Assembly (NCBI RefSeq): GCF_007641255.1
Contig: NZ_CP036259.1
Location: forward strand, 2,604,001 to 2,668,000
Reading direction: 5' to 3'
Source: Sporomusa termitida
GTDB taxonomy: Bacteria > Bacillota > Negativicutes > Sporomusales > Sporomusaceae
Length of the DNA: 64,000 nt
Positions 52,796 to 62,692 of the stretch are shown one piece after another. Each line of letters begins with the position of its first letter. Position 1 is the stretch's first letter. The notes under the pieces are model-generated. The model made no database searches, was not told where the DNA came from, and saw only the letters and a program-made list of their open reading frames with translations. The position numbers and the translations under genes are program-made.

Positions 52796-53932
52796 ATGGC
52801 TGATACTATGAAAGCAGAAGAAAGAATTGTTGCGGCGATAAATCTGCAGCCGGTGGACCGGATCGTTTGTGCGCCGATTATTGAACAATATGCCGGTCAG
52901 TTTGCGGGCCTTACTAACAAAGAGTACATGACAGATTGGGATAAGGCCATGGCGGCAGTCCAAAAAGTGTGGGAAACATACCCGGTATGGGATTGTAACT
53001 CCTGGATGCTGTGCGGGCGTTTTGCTTCGGTTGCCCATAAGTGCGGTCCCGGCCAGATGCGCCTGCCGGGCGAAGGACTGGATGATAACGCCCAGTATCA
53101 GATTATCGAATTTGAGGCTATGAACCGGGATGATTACGCCATCATCAAAGCAAAAAGCTTTGATGAGTACCGCCTGACTTTCCTGGAACGGTGCCATAAA
53201 ACCACCAGAGAAGAGGTGCTGGCAGGGATAAAAGAGTCTGCCAGGCTGAGGGCCGATGAAATTGCCCGAACTTTGGCGCGCGGACAAAGTTCGTGTTACG
53301 GCTTTATTATCGGCACATTCCCCTTTGAAGCATTTTCTATTATGCGGTCCCTCGAAAAGTTTTACAAAGATATGTTTCAAATGGGGGGAGAACTGGAGGA
53401 AATACTGACCAAAGCGACCAAAGACCTGCTGGCCAGTGCCATTCCGGCTATTAAAGCCACCGGCGTCAACCGGGTATTTGTAGGCGGCGTCAGAGGCTGC
53501 GGGCAGTTCATTTCCCTGAAGCATTTCGAACGGTTTGTATGGCCTAATTTGAAATATTTCCTTAATACCCTGATTGAAAATGATATTGTTCCCATTCTCC
53601 ATTATGACGGTGACTGGACGAAGAATCTGGAGTATTTCCTGGAACTGCCTAAAGGAAAATTCGTACTGGAACTCGATAGTGCCACCGATCTGTTCAAGGC
53701 TCACGACATCCTGAAGGATCACTGCGCCATTATGGGTGATGTATCAGCCGCGCTGTTTACCGTAGCGTCTCCCAGTGAACTTGATGAGTATGCCAGGAAG
53801 CTCATCACTACTTTCCGTAAAAGCGGCGCCAGCCTGATTTATTCATCCGGCTGCAATGTGCCAGTTAATGCCAAACATGAAAATGTTAAAGCTTTTTTTG
53901 AAGCAGTGGAGAAATATGGCCGTTACAGTTAG
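52796..53932 (+). CDS. URO-D/MtaA-CmuA family methyltransferase-like protein, paralogue 2
   Basis: 378 residues, the most divergent of the three (N-terminus MKAEERIVAAINLQPVDRIV). It has LHYDGDWTKNLEYF for the first ligand pair and SSGCNVPVNAKHENVKAF for the Cys. Central segments fit the TIM barrel. GGAGG is nine nt before the ATG. No corrinoid protein gene is adjacent, so the acceptor must be encoded elsewhere. It may act on a methylated aromatic or amine given its neighbours. Confidence 0.85.
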   Translation: MADTMKAEERIVAAINLQPVDRIVCAPIIEQYAGQFAGLTNKEYMTDWDKAMAAVQKVWETYPVWDCNSWMLCGRFASVAHKCGPGQMRLPGEGLDDNAQYQIIEFEAMNRDDYAIIKAKSFDEYRLTFLERCHKTTREEVLAGIKESARLRADEIARTLARGQSSCYGFIIGTFPFEAFSIMRSLEKFYKDMFQMGGELEEILTKATKDLLASAIPAIKATGVNRVFVGGVRGCGQFISLKHFERFVWPNLKYFLNTLIENDIVPILHYDGDWTKNLEYFLELPKGKFVLELDSATDLFKAHDILKDHCAIMGDVSAALFTVASPSELDEYARKLITTFRKSGASLIYSSGCNVPVNAKHENVKAFFEAVEKYGRYS

Positions 53933-54043
53933 CATGCACACTTCGTCTGAAATAACTGGGCTATTTACCCTGCTTTCTTTATAGAAGGATTGCTACATCT
54001 CCAGGCTGCCAAGCCATCTTCTGCATAACTGGAATAAAATAAA

Positions 54044-54082
54044 GCAGAATTCAATCCGGTAAAAAATAGGATTGAATTCTGC
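54044..54082. repeat. 14-bp perfect inverted repeat between paralogue 2 and the SLH porin
   Basis: GCAGAATTCAATCC at 54044-54057 pairs with 54069-54082. The plus strand lacks a T-tract after it; the minus strand has a weak one. It may be an attenuator or mRNA-stabilising hairpin ahead of the porin gene. Confidence 0.6.
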
Positions 54083-54145
54083 CAAAAACATGCAGTAGAA
54101 GACTGATGTTCTGCTCGCTATATGTATACTGCAAGGAGTGATTTT

Positions 54146-55630
54146 GTGAAAAAAGTCGGAAGATTAGGAAAAATGCCGGTTATACCGCTAGCTTTATTAC
54201 TGTCAGTACCGCTGTTCGCAACCCCGGCCAGCAGTAATCCCGTTTATGCTGCTGCCCCCCAGTCTTTTAGCGATGTCCCGGCTGACCACTGGGCTTATGC
54301 GGCAGTGACCCAGCTTGCCACAGCCGGCATTGTGGATGGCTATGACGATAACTCGTTCAGAGGCGATAAAACTATGAGCCGGTACGAATTTGCCATTATC
54401 GTTGCCAAAGCAATGGATAAGTTCGACGCAGCCGATGATGCCAACAAGCAGCTGATTGATAAATTGTCGGCTGAATTTGCCGGTGAACTTAACCGCCTGG
54501 GCGCCCGGGTGGCCAAAGTCGAGACTAAAACCAACACCTGGGTGAGCGGTGAAACCCGCTTCCGGTATCTGGGAAACAGCCCCAAGGCAGGCGGTACCAA
54601 GCTGCACGGCTCAGACAGCTTTGATTTCCGCCAGCGCGTTAAATTCCAGGGCACTATTAATGACCATATTTCATGGATTGCCCGCGCTCAGGCTACCGGC
54701 AAGGCCGGCAACTATAATAATGGTGCCGACGGCAGCAGCGCTTCCTTCGATATGTTTGCCGTTACTGCCCAAAACGCTATCGGCCTGGACAAAGTCCGCA
54801 TTGGCCGTTTCCCCTATGACAGCTTCTCTCACGGCCTTTTCGGCAAGGCCATTGGCGTTGACGGTGTTCGTATTGATAAGAACCTCGGCAAGCTGCTATT
54901 TACCGGTTCGGTCAATAATGTCAGGGGCAATACCAGTCAGGGGACCGGTACCGGCGACAGCGGCGATGCCAACACCGTCACTACTGCCCAGTTCACCGGG
55001 AAAGCGGGCGCGGCAGTGGGCTGGAAGGCCGGTTATTACTGGTCTGACGCCCCCGGCACCGGCAATCTTAAGGGTACCGGCAATACCAATACCGGCATTT
55101 TCGGCACTAACGATACCGCTGCAACGATTTTTACACAAAGCCGCGGTGTGTCCGCCGGCTTTGACGTCAAACTGGGCAACACCCTGCTGATCGGTGACTA
55201 TGTAGCCACTACGCTTGATAACGCCGTTGCCGGTCTCCCCTCCAACCCCAAAGGCTGGTCACTCGAGCTCACCAACGCCACGAAAGCGCCCCCTGTCTTC
55301 TACGGCGGGAAATACCTCGTGGATGCCAAGAAAGTCAGGGATTTCGGCTGGTCGGTTTCCTATCGCAGTATTGATGCCGGCGCTATTCCGAACGGCGCCG
55401 GCGGCTTTGACGCCCAGGCAATAAGCTATGCCAGCGATCCCTATTCCACTATAACTAAAGGCACTGACAATATCAAAGGCCTGTTTGTTGCGCTGCAAAC
55501 CACAATAAGCAAGAATGTGGTCTGGACCATCGAGGGACAGGATCTGAAGATTAAGAACAGAGGTTTGACCAACCTGTCTGCCGCTGATCTTGGCAAAACC
55601 TATATGACCAAGCTTGAATTTTTCTACTAA
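54146..55630 (+). CDS. Outer-membrane porin with N-terminal S-layer homology domain
   Basis: 494 residues from the GTG at 54146 (AAGGAG seven nt upstream). Signal peptide to about residue 36 (VIPLALLLSVPLFATPAS). One SLH domain (FSDVPADHWAYAAVTQLATAGIVDGYDDNSFRGD) anchors the protein to the peptidoglycan, as in OmpM-type proteins of Negativicutes. A short coiled coil (residues 85-130) leads to a beta-barrel ending in aromatic residues (KLEFFY). It probably brings in substrate for the neighbouring transporters. Confidence 0.92.
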   Translation: MKKVGRLGKMPVIPLALLLSVPLFATPASSNPVYAAAPQSFSDVPADHWAYAAVTQLATAGIVDGYDDNSFRGDKTMSRYEFAIIVAKAMDKFDAADDANKQLIDKLSAEFAGELNRLGARVAKVETKTNTWVSGETRFRYLGNSPKAGGTKLHGSDSFDFRQRVKFQGTINDHISWIARAQATGKAGNYNNGADGSSASFDMFAVTAQNAIGLDKVRIGRFPYDSFSHGLFGKAIGVDGVRIDKNLGKLLFTGSVNNVRGNTSQGTGTGDSGDANTVTTAQFTGKAGAAVGWKAGYYWSDAPGTGNLKGTGNTNTGIFGTNDTAATIFTQSRGVSAGFDVKLGNTLLIGDYVATTLDNAVAGLPSNPKGWSLELTNATKAPPVFYGGKYLVDAKKVRDFGWSVSYRSIDAGAIPNGAGGFDAQAISYASDPYSTITKGTDNIKGLFVALQTTISKNVVWTIEGQDLKIKNRGLTNLSAADLGKTYMTKLEFFY

Positions 55631-55671
55631 TATGATTGGCGGTTGCGAAAAAATTTCTGGGAGGGGTTCTT

Positions 55672-56988
55672 ATGGATAAGGAAAAGTTGTTGCAGCAGTT
55701 GCAACGCTACCGGCTACCTATTTATATTGTCGTCGTTCTAGGATTTATGTTAACTCCATTTAATCGCCAGGCGCCCGCAGTCATGGGGCCGGAACTCATT
55801 AAGGATCTGGGGCTCACGGCGGTTGATTTCGGCTTCATGGGTCTATCCTTTATGTGGGCCTACGCACTGATGAATGCACCGCTGGGTAATTGGCTGGACC
55901 GGATTGGTGTTCGCCGGGGATTAACCGCCCTTTTACTCATGATTAGTATCGGCAGTTTCATCTTTTGCACGGCGCAGACTTTTCTGGTAGCGGTTAGCGG
56001 GCGGATTCTTGTTGCCATCGCTGTCGCCGGTTGTTTCATTGCCGGAGTGAAGATCATTACCAATTGGTATAGTACCAAGGAGTTCCCAGCCGTATACGGT
56101 CTGTATATGGGATTTGCCATGCTGGGCGGGGTCGGAGCGACCGCTCCCCTGCAGTTTATGATGACAAATTACGGCTGGCGCTATTCATTTGCAGGCATTG
56201 GGATTGTCAGTGTAATCTTAGCAGTTATTGCCTACCTGGTTATAAAAGACCGCCCTGCCGACGTCGGCCTGCCCGGGCCGGATGAATTAACCGGCCCGGC
56301 AGCTCCCGTCGGCAGTAAAGCAGCCCCCCGGGCTAATGGCTGGGAAGCCTTCAAGGAAATTTGCCGGATGCCTAAACTGTGGGTGGCCAATTTTTGCATA
56401 CTGGGCGTGAACTCCAGCGGGCAAGTGATTATTGCTTTATGGGGCGGGGTCTATTTAGCCAATGTTTACGGCTTAAGCAAACCGGTCGTTGCTGAGATCC
56501 TCATGGTTTCCGCAATGGGCCTGGTTATCGGCGCCTTTGTATCAGGCTGGCTGGTTCAAAAAATAGGGGTTCTCAATGTCATGTTATCAGGCACCGCGGT
56601 ATTTCTAATCTCCTGGCTGTATATGACTGTATATATTCATACCCTCACTATACTCGAGCTTAAAATTCTGTTTGCCCTGTTCGGCTTTGTGCAGCAATAT
56701 ACGGTAAATGGCTACTTTTCCTTGATAAGGCAGTTGGTACGGCCTGAGCAAATGGGTACAGCCACCGGCTTAAATAATGGCTTTGTTTGGATTGTCGGCG
56801 CCGGGGCCTTTCAACAGGTATGGGGGTTGATTATTAACCATATATCACAAGGGGTAACCCCCTATCCGGCCGCGGCTTTCCAAACGGCGATGTGGCTGCA
56901 GGTGCTTGTTCTGGTATTGGGACTCAGTTGCGGCCTGTACCTTGCGAAAATGTTACGCAAGCCCGTCCAGGACATTAGCTATAACTGA
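55672..56988 (+). CDS. MFS transporter (anion:cation symporter-like)
   Basis: 438 residues from the ATG at 55672 (GGGAGGGG upstream); an earlier in-frame start is less likely. Twelve membrane segments. The N-terminus and the loop NWLDRIGVRRGL fit the ACS/hexuronate-type group of MFS carriers. It lies 41 nt after the porin gene, consistent with a joint transcript for uptake of an organic anion. Confidence 0.88.
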   Translation: MDKEKLLQQLQRYRLPIYIVVVLGFMLTPFNRQAPAVMGPELIKDLGLTAVDFGFMGLSFMWAYALMNAPLGNWLDRIGVRRGLTALLLMISIGSFIFCTAQTFLVAVSGRILVAIAVAGCFIAGVKIITNWYSTKEFPAVYGLYMGFAMLGGVGATAPLQFMMTNYGWRYSFAGIGIVSVILAVIAYLVIKDRPADVGLPGPDELTGPAAPVGSKAAPRANGWEAFKEICRMPKLWVANFCILGVNSSGQVIIALWGGVYLANVYGLSKPVVAEILMVSAMGLVIGAFVSGWLVQKIGVLNVMLSGTAVFLISWLYMTVYIHTLTILELKILFALFGFVQQYTVNGYFSLIRQLVRPEQMGTATGLNNGFVWIVGAGAFQQVWGLIINHISQGVTPYPAAAFQTAMWLQVLVLVLGLSCGLYLAKMLRKPVQDISYN

Positions 56989-57019
56989 ACTTAACTTATC
57001 AATACGTAAAGGAGATTAT

Positions 57020-58336
57020 ATTATAAATACAATAGATGTTAAGAAGTTGCTTGATAATAATTCTGTCAAGCTCCCTCATTGGCTGCTGCTGCTCTGTTGT
57101 ATCGCAGCCCTTGCCTTTGACGGCTATGATCTGGTTATATATGCCACAACCATCCCCATGCTGCTTGTCGAGTGGAATATAAGCCCCGCGTACGCGGGGC
57201 TTATCGGGAGTTACGCCTTTGGTGCCGGCGTAGTTGGTGCCGTCTTGGGCGGTGTGCTGGGCGATAAATGGGGAAGAAAAGCTACAATCATTACGTCTGT
57301 AATTATATTCACGGCAGGTACTTTTGCGACAACATTGGCCACCGGCCCGGTTTCTTTCGGAATATTCCGCACAATAACCGGGCTGGGTCTGGGAATGACC
57401 TCACCAAATGTATTGGCCCTCGTTTCCGAATACTTTCCCCATAAATGGAAGCAGGCCGCAGTTTCCGCAAGCGCCACCGGCATGCAGCTTGGCGGCATCA
57501 TGTCAGCACTGGCCGGTATCTACCTGCTAACCCCTTATGGCTGGAAGTCGGTTTATTACTTCGGCTCCATTGCCATTTTTCTGGTACCCTTCCTTTTTTG
57601 GTACATGCCGGAAACCCCCTGGCTGCTTGTTGCAAAAAACAATGCCCGGCAACTCAGACTAATACTGAGCAAGTTCAGACCGGATCTTGTGGTGTCCGAC
57701 GACGCACATTTTGAGTATCCTCAGGCAAAAGAAAAATCGTCGCTCGCCAATGTTTTTGCGGAAAATAGATTTACCAGTACAATACTTTTTTGGCTGGTGT
57801 ATTTCATGAATATGTATATGATTTTTGGCACCACTACCTGGATACCGACTTTGATGATGAATGCAGGGCATGCGTTGGGAATGAGCTTATGGTTTTTTCT
57901 GGCTCTGTTCCTGGGCGCGGCCATGGGCAGCCTGATTTGCGGCTATCTGGCCGAGTATTTCGGTGCCAAACGGGTTCTGGTAATCCTCTACTATGGCGCC
58001 TTTTTTTTCATCTTACTGCTAAGCGTACCTATGGGCGTTTATGCTACGACTGTAGTTACTGGGCTTGCAGGCATGTGCACGATGGGAGCCCAGAACGTAA
58101 CCCATGGCTATGTTACACAATATTATCCGCCGACTGTGCGGACGACTATGATGGGCTGGGGGCTGGGCCTAGGCCGGTTTGGCGGGCTGCTCGGGCCTAT
58201 CGCAGGCGGTACGCTGCTGTCAATGAAGGTTACCCTGTTCCAAAGTTTCCTCTGGTTTGCAGTGCCGGGCCTGATTGCCGGCAGTGCAATTGCATTTGTT
58301 CAGAATCGGTATGGTTATGCGAATCGACTTACCTAA
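57020..58336 (+). CDS. MFS transporter, aromatic acid:H+ symporter (AAHS) type, non-standard start codon
   Basis: The reading frame has no ATG, GTG or TTG near its ribosome site. AAAGGAG (57008-57014) is followed in frame by ATT at 57020 and ATA at 57023; the next usual start (TTG 57047) has no Shine-Dalgarno. Translation therefore probably begins at ATT or ATA, giving about 438 residues. DGYDLVIYATTIPMLL (with the AAHS D-G-x-D motif), GVLGDKWGRK and YMPETPWLL are typical of AAHS carriers of benzoate-like acids. Confidence 0.85.
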   Translation: MINTIDVKKLLDNNSVKLPHWLLLLCCIAALAFDGYDLVIYATTIPMLLVEWNISPAYAGLIGSYAFGAGVVGAVLGGVLGDKWGRKATIITSVIIFTAGTFATTLATGPVSFGIFRTITGLGLGMTSPNVLALVSEYFPHKWKQAAVSASATGMQLGGIMSALAGIYLLTPYGWKSVYYFGSIAIFLVPFLFWYMPETPWLLVAKNNARQLRLILSKFRPDLVVSDDAHFEYPQAKEKSSLANVFAENRFTSTILFWLVYFMNMYMIFGTTTWIPTLMMNAGHALGMSLWFFLALFLGAAMGSLICGYLAEYFGAKRVLVILYYGAFFFILLLSVPMGVYATTVVTGLAGMCTMGAQNVTHGYVTQYYPPTVRTTMMGWGLGLGRFGGLLGPIAGGTLLSMKVTLFQSFLWFAVPGLIAGSAIAFVQNRYGYANRLT

Positions 58337-58464
58337 TGATTGTCTTGATCTGTCAATTTTTTTTGCTAATTTTTTCGTTCGAATACCTTTAGCACACCTA
58401 ACGCCCGCCACCGCGCCGCTGCGTAAGGCCAAATCCAGCTTAAGGCTTTTGCCAAAGCTGAAGA

Positions 58465-59133
58465 CTATTTAACCAGTTTCGAAACCGCCTCCCTGGTATA
58501 AGGGCCGCCATGGCCGCCGTAGAATGAGTGGATATTCTTTATCGCCAACAAATTGCGGACACTATCTATCAGCTTTGCTTCATCTGTCGCAATAAAAGCT
58601 AAATTAAGATCTCCAGTGAAAGGTGATTCACGTAAAATATCACCAGTGATTGTTTCTCCCGAATCTAGCACCACTGAGACTGAACAATCACTGTGTCCCG
58701 GCGTATGAATAATTTTTCCCGTTACACCAAATGGAGTAAGATCGAAATCAGAATCAATAATTATATCGGGGTTAATCGGCTTTAGTACATCAGCGTCATC
58801 GTTTGCAATCATCTCAACGAACCGTTTGCCCTCTTCACCCCGTGGTATAAACGGTAACATTTCCCCCTTTTGGAGAACAGGCACGGCATGTTTATGGCAT
58901 AATACGGGCGCACCGGTCAGGTCTTTCAGTTCATTGACACGTGAGCAATGATCCCAATGAGCGTGCGTAATGACGATAAGGCTAATATCTGCAGGCTGTA
59001 TGCCCAGTTCTGCAAACGCCTGTACATAGGCTTCCTTCTCACTTTGGCACCCGGTGTCAACTATAATTATTCCCTGATCCTGAATAAGCGTCAAATTGGA
59101 GATGCCAAATTTTAACGGCGTTACCTTGCTCAT
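58465..59133 (-). CDS. Metallo-beta-lactamase-fold hydrolase
   Basis: 222 residues from the ATG at 59133 (GGGGGAG four nt upstream). The zinc motif THAHWDHCSR (HxHxDH) is near residue 65, HTPGHSDCSV gives another His ligand near residue 150, and GGHGGPY a third near the C-terminus. The family is broad (glyoxalase II-like), and the substrate cannot be told. It is 50 nt downstream of the porin gene on the same strand and probably co-transcribed. Confidence 0.88.
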   Translation of the reverse strand: MSKVTPLKFGISNLTLIQDQGIIIVDTGCQSEKEAYVQAFAELGIQPADISLIVITHAHWDHCSRVNELKDLTGAPVLCHKHAVPVLQKGEMLPFIPRGEEGKRFVEMIANDDADVLKPINPDIIIDSDFDLTPFGVTGKIIHTPGHSDCSVSVVLDSGETITGDILRESPFTGDLNLAFIATDEAKLIDSVRNLLAIKNIHSFYGGHGGPYTREAVSKLVK

Positions 59134-59183
59134 ATTACTCCCCCTCGCTGATTCCTTTATATCGCATGCCTCCGCACAAGCCA

Positions 59184-60209
59184 TTAGAAGCTCCAGACCA
59201 CGCCGACGGTAAGCTCCTTATCCCGGCCGCTCTGTCCGTCTACCGCGGTATCCATATAGATGGCATGGAGTGAAGTGCTCTTATTCATTTGGTGATTGTA
59301 CTTATAAAACCAGCCATGCCAGTTGCTGTTGCCAAGCCACATGTTGGTGCCTTTAAAGGGGAAATTGCTGTAGGAATACATACTGTTCACCTGATTGACA
59401 GCATTGTTTTCCACCTTTTGATACTGAGCCACAAAAACATCCTTGCCCTTAACATAAGCACCGCCGACAAGATAGGCGGAATTATCGCGGTCAGCATTAG
59501 ACCTGGCATACTCTGCATTCACCCAAAGATTAGGAGCCACATTGACGGAAGTATTAAGCGCCCAGGAGCTCAGGCTTATGTCAGAATCCTCCGGCTTATC
59601 ATGGGCAGCAGCCAACCCCAGGGAGACCTGCGGAGAAATTTTCCCGCTTATTTCCGCTCCATACCAGGTGGAAGCTTTGCCCCCGTAGTAGGTTTCCATA
59701 ATGTGAGACGTATTGGTCTTGCCGGCAATAAGCTTTACATCAGCTGCCCCCGCTTTCGTGGTGGCAATTAAACCGTCGAATTTATTATCAAACTCAACCT
59801 CGCTGCCGGTGCCGATAATCATCCCCTGCCCCAGCTTAACACCTTGCCGGCCTACACTCAGGTTCCAATCTCCCTGCGTCAGCCTTAGCCCGTACTGGTC
59901 AATTTGTTCATAGGACTTATTGGCACTATTGTCATTACTAGTCTGACCAAGCCTGCTTCGCACCCCAAAGCGGGTAAACATAGTAGTGTTGTCATCTATT
60001 TTTGCCGTTAGATTGATCCGGCCGGTGAATTGAAAAAACGATTCGTCAAAATCAGCATTGCCGATATTATCATCAAGGCTATAGCCCCTTAGCCGGAAAT
60101 CCCCTGTAACATCAATCGGAACAGTGTCTAACGGCATTGCCGATGCAGTAAACGTAAAAGAAAATATACCACCTGCAATAAGAATAGGTGTTACAAACTT
60201 CTTCATCAT
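59184..60209 (-). CDS. Putative outer-membrane porin
   Basis: 341 residues from the ATG at 60209. Signal peptide FVTPILIAGGIFSFTFTASA, then a beta-barrel pattern (DVTGDFRLRGY, INLTAKIDDNTTMFTRFGV, VNAEYARSNADRD) ending in the C-terminal aromatic signature VGVVWSF. No SLH domain, unlike the porin at 54146. Homologues are putative porins of diderm Firmicutes. A possible second ATG follows directly. Confidence 0.85.
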   Translation of the reverse strand: MMKKFVTPILIAGGIFSFTFTASAMPLDTVPIDVTGDFRLRGYSLDDNIGNADFDESFFQFTGRINLTAKIDDNTTMFTRFGVRSRLGQTSNDNSANKSYEQIDQYGLRLTQGDWNLSVGRQGVKLGQGMIIGTGSEVEFDNKFDGLIATTKAGAADVKLIAGKTNTSHIMETYYGGKASTWYGAEISGKISPQVSLGLAAAHDKPEDSDISLSSWALNTSVNVAPNLWVNAEYARSNADRDNSAYLVGGAYVKGKDVFVAQYQKVENNAVNQVNSMYSYSNFPFKGTNMWLGNSNWHGWFYKYNHQMNKSTSLHAIYMDTAVDGQSGRDKELTVGVVWSF

Positions 60210-60701
60210 ATCCTTCTCTCCCCGTAATTTCATTATTAAAATTTTAGATTGATTACTACCGGTACATTTATTAGGATTTCAAAGCGCAAAGCCACAGGCT
60301 TATCAGTCTAATGAGTTTATCAGTTTGCTAAACCAGCAATTACAAAAACTAATTACCGCGATGGTTTCCGGCCGGAAAACCAGGCAATCGGCACTTTCAT
60401 TATGCCGAAATCAGAAAGTCAATTATAACCAGACTCTCCTTTCTTTATAATATTTTGAATACTTTGTTTATTCTAGCATATCCAGTTTTAAGATCATATG
60501 TATTGCAATCCTAAAAACCTATTCTCAATTTATGTTGAAAACACAATTGACAATGGCTTGTTCTAGAAGTAATTTAATAGAAAACTGGAAAGGCCCTAAA
60601 GTTCCCACTATGAACTTTAGGGCCTTTTCCCTATCGATTACTTACCCCTAACCGCCGCTGCCATTGTATTCAGGTTGCTTTTTATGTCCTGCTGCACTAA
60701 A
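60210..60701. other. Intergenic region upstream of the porin
   Basis: 492 nt with no gene. It contains the terminator at 60590-60626 and an AT-rich stretch (60420-60560) that must hold the porin promoter; I could not pick a convincing -35/-10 pair. Confidence 0.5.
60590..60626. terminator. Bidirectional terminator after the enoate-reductase-like gene
   Basis: AAGGCCCTAAAGTT (60590-60603) pairs perfectly with 60613-60626; short T stretches flank both sides. Confidence 0.82.
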
Positions 60702-62639
60702 TTACGCGTTCATACCCGCCACAAAACCTTCACGGGAAGCCTCTATCGCCTTGCGGGCTTTTACCGCGTCGCCCACAACAACCACTTCACACAGGTCTTT
60801 TAGTTCCGCCTGCAAAGGATTATACGCTCTGGTGCCAATGGCAAGAACTACGGTGTCGCAGGGGTGGAGGGTCACGCAGCCGCCCTTTTCAATAAGCGCT
60901 CCCTGTTCAGTAATACCGGCCAGTCTGACTTGGGTTACAACCTCTACAAACTGTTTTCTGAGCAGATCTTTGAGATCATCCCGGATGCCGCCTTCCATTT
61001 CCAGACCGATTTCCGGCTGCATTTCGACCAGCGCCACCTTTTCCCGGCATTGAATAGAGAGATAAGCCGCCGTTTCCGACCCAATCATGCCACCGCCGGC
61101 CACCAGTACATTCAAGCCGGGGTCCACGCGGCCGCGCAGCACGTCTTCGGCTAACACCACGTTCGGGCCGTCGATCCCCGGCAAATTGGGAATAATCGGC
61201 TTCGCACCGGTGGCAACGATAACCTTGTCGGGCTTCCCGGCCTTAACAATGTCGGCCGTCAAAGCGGTGTTCATATGCAGAGTAACCTTCAATTTTTTCA
61301 GTTGCCGGTTGAGCCAGGCAAGATAGGAGAGAAAGTCGCCTTTATAAGGAGGATACCCCGCAGCAATAAACTGACCGCCCAGCGAATCAGCTGCCTCGAA
61401 GAGATGCACCTCGTGGCCTTTGCTGGCCGCGCCCCGGGCCGCTTCCATACCGGCGACACCGCCGCCGGCAATAAATACTTTTTTAGTGACTGGTGCCTGG
61501 GCATAATCAGTCTCAATCTCGTATCCCAGTTCAGGGTTTACCAGGCAGTAAATAGGAACCTGCTGATAGGTGGACGCGGTACAGCCTTGCAGACAGGCAA
61601 TACACTGACGCACCTCCTGTACTTGTCCGTTTTTTACCTTATTGGGAAAATGCGGATCGGCCAGGGACCCCCGCCCCATAGCAACGAAATCTGCTTTACC
61701 GCTGGCGATAATGTCCTCCGCCATCGTCGGCTCCTGAATCTTGCCCACAGTAATCACCGGTATCTTTACCAGCGTTTTTGCTTCCTCGGCCAAGTGCACA
61801 TTCCAGCCCCGGCTTTGAAAGAAGGACGACACCGAGCAAAGGGAGGAACGGATGCCATACAGGCCAAAGGTCAAATGGATAGCATCTGCGCCCCATTGTT
61901 CAAGGTCGCGGATAATCTGGCGCGATTCGAACATAGTACGGCCGCCCTCGGAGTATTCGGCACCGGAAAGGCGTACCTGCACGGGGAAATCAGGGCCGAC
62001 TGCCTGCCGCACTTCTGCCATTACTTCCCGTAACAGGCGGGTACGGTTGTCGTAATTGCCGCCATATTCATCAATTCGCTTGTTGGTGCTGGCGGAGAGG
62101 AACGTATGGATCAAATAACCATGAGCCGCATGGATCTCCACACCGTCAAAGCCGGCCTTGACAACATTGCGGGCCGTAATGCCAAAGTCCTTTACAATTT
62201 GCTTAATTTCTTCCACCGTCAGCTCACGGGGCAGCTCTTTGTTCCAGGGGCAGATGAGCGGCGACGGCCCTACCGGCTGGACATTGCCGTTAACGCAATG
62301 GTTGCTCTGCCGTCCGGCATGGTAAATCTGGCAGAAAATTTTTGAATCATACCGGTGGATGGTATCGGTCAGCTTTTTATGGCTGGGGATCTGTTCCTCC
62401 TTATACAAGCCGCCGATATAAGGATAACCCATAGCGTGTTCGTTAACAGCGTAATTTTCGGTAATAATCAAACCCCAGCCGCCTTTGGCCTTTTCCTCAT
62501 GATAGGCGATATAACGGTCGGTGGCCGTTCCTTCCCGGTTGTTGAGATTGGCTACCATCGCCGGCACAACCAACCGGTTGGGAATTTCACAGGTCCCAAT
62601 TTTCAGGGGAGAAAATAGATGTGGAAACATATTATTCAA
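60702..62639 (-). CDS. Old-yellow-enzyme/enoate reductase-type NADH:flavin oxidoreductase
   Basis: 645 residues. The N-terminal TIM barrel binds FMN (IPNRLVVPAMVANLNN, GFDGVEIHAAHGYLIHTFLS with the His pair). The [4Fe-4S] ligands lie in CIACLQGC and the later Cys of YCLVNPE. The C-terminal part has FAD and NAD(P) Rossmann motifs VFIAGGGVAGMEAA and VLVAGGGMIGSETAA. It belongs to the 2-enoate/2,4-dienoyl-CoA reductase family, reducing activated C=C bonds; the neighbours suggest an aromatic side chain such as a phenylacrylate, by inference only. 53 nt after paralogue 3. Confidence 0.92.
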   Translation of the reverse strand: MNNMFPHLFSPLKIGTCEIPNRLVVPAMVANLNNREGTATDRYIAYHEEKAKGGWGLIITENYAVNEHAMGYPYIGGLYKEEQIPSHKKLTDTIHRYDSKIFCQIYHAGRQSNHCVNGNVQPVGPSPLICPWNKELPRELTVEEIKQIVKDFGITARNVVKAGFDGVEIHAAHGYLIHTFLSASTNKRIDEYGGNYDNRTRLLREVMAEVRQAVGPDFPVQVRLSGAEYSEGGRTMFESRQIIRDLEQWGADAIHLTFGLYGIRSSLCSVSSFFQSRGWNVHLAEEAKTLVKIPVITVGKIQEPTMAEDIIASGKADFVAMGRGSLADPHFPNKVKNGQVQEVRQCIACLQGCTASTYQQVPIYCLVNPELGYEIETDYAQAPVTKKVFIAGGGVAGMEAARGAASKGHEVHLFEAADSLGGQFIAAGYPPYKGDFLSYLAWLNRQLKKLKVTLHMNTALTADIVKAGKPDKVIVATGAKPIIPNLPGIDGPNVVLAEDVLRGRVDPGLNVLVAGGGMIGSETAAYLSIQCREKVALVEMQPEIGLEMEGGIRDDLKDLLRKQFVEVVTQVRLAGITEQGALIEKGGCVTLHPCDTVVLAIGTRAYNPLQAELKDLCEVVVVGDAVKARKAIEASREGFVAGMNA

Positions 62640-62692
62640 TCGCTCCTTATTAAATTCAAGTCTAAGGGTATACCCTTAAACTTGAAACAAAT

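Noticed and set aside
52580..53722. 380-codon minus-strand ORF
   Set aside because: It lies entirely opposite URO-D paralogue 2, whose family motifs are clear; the antisense frame has no recognisable domain.
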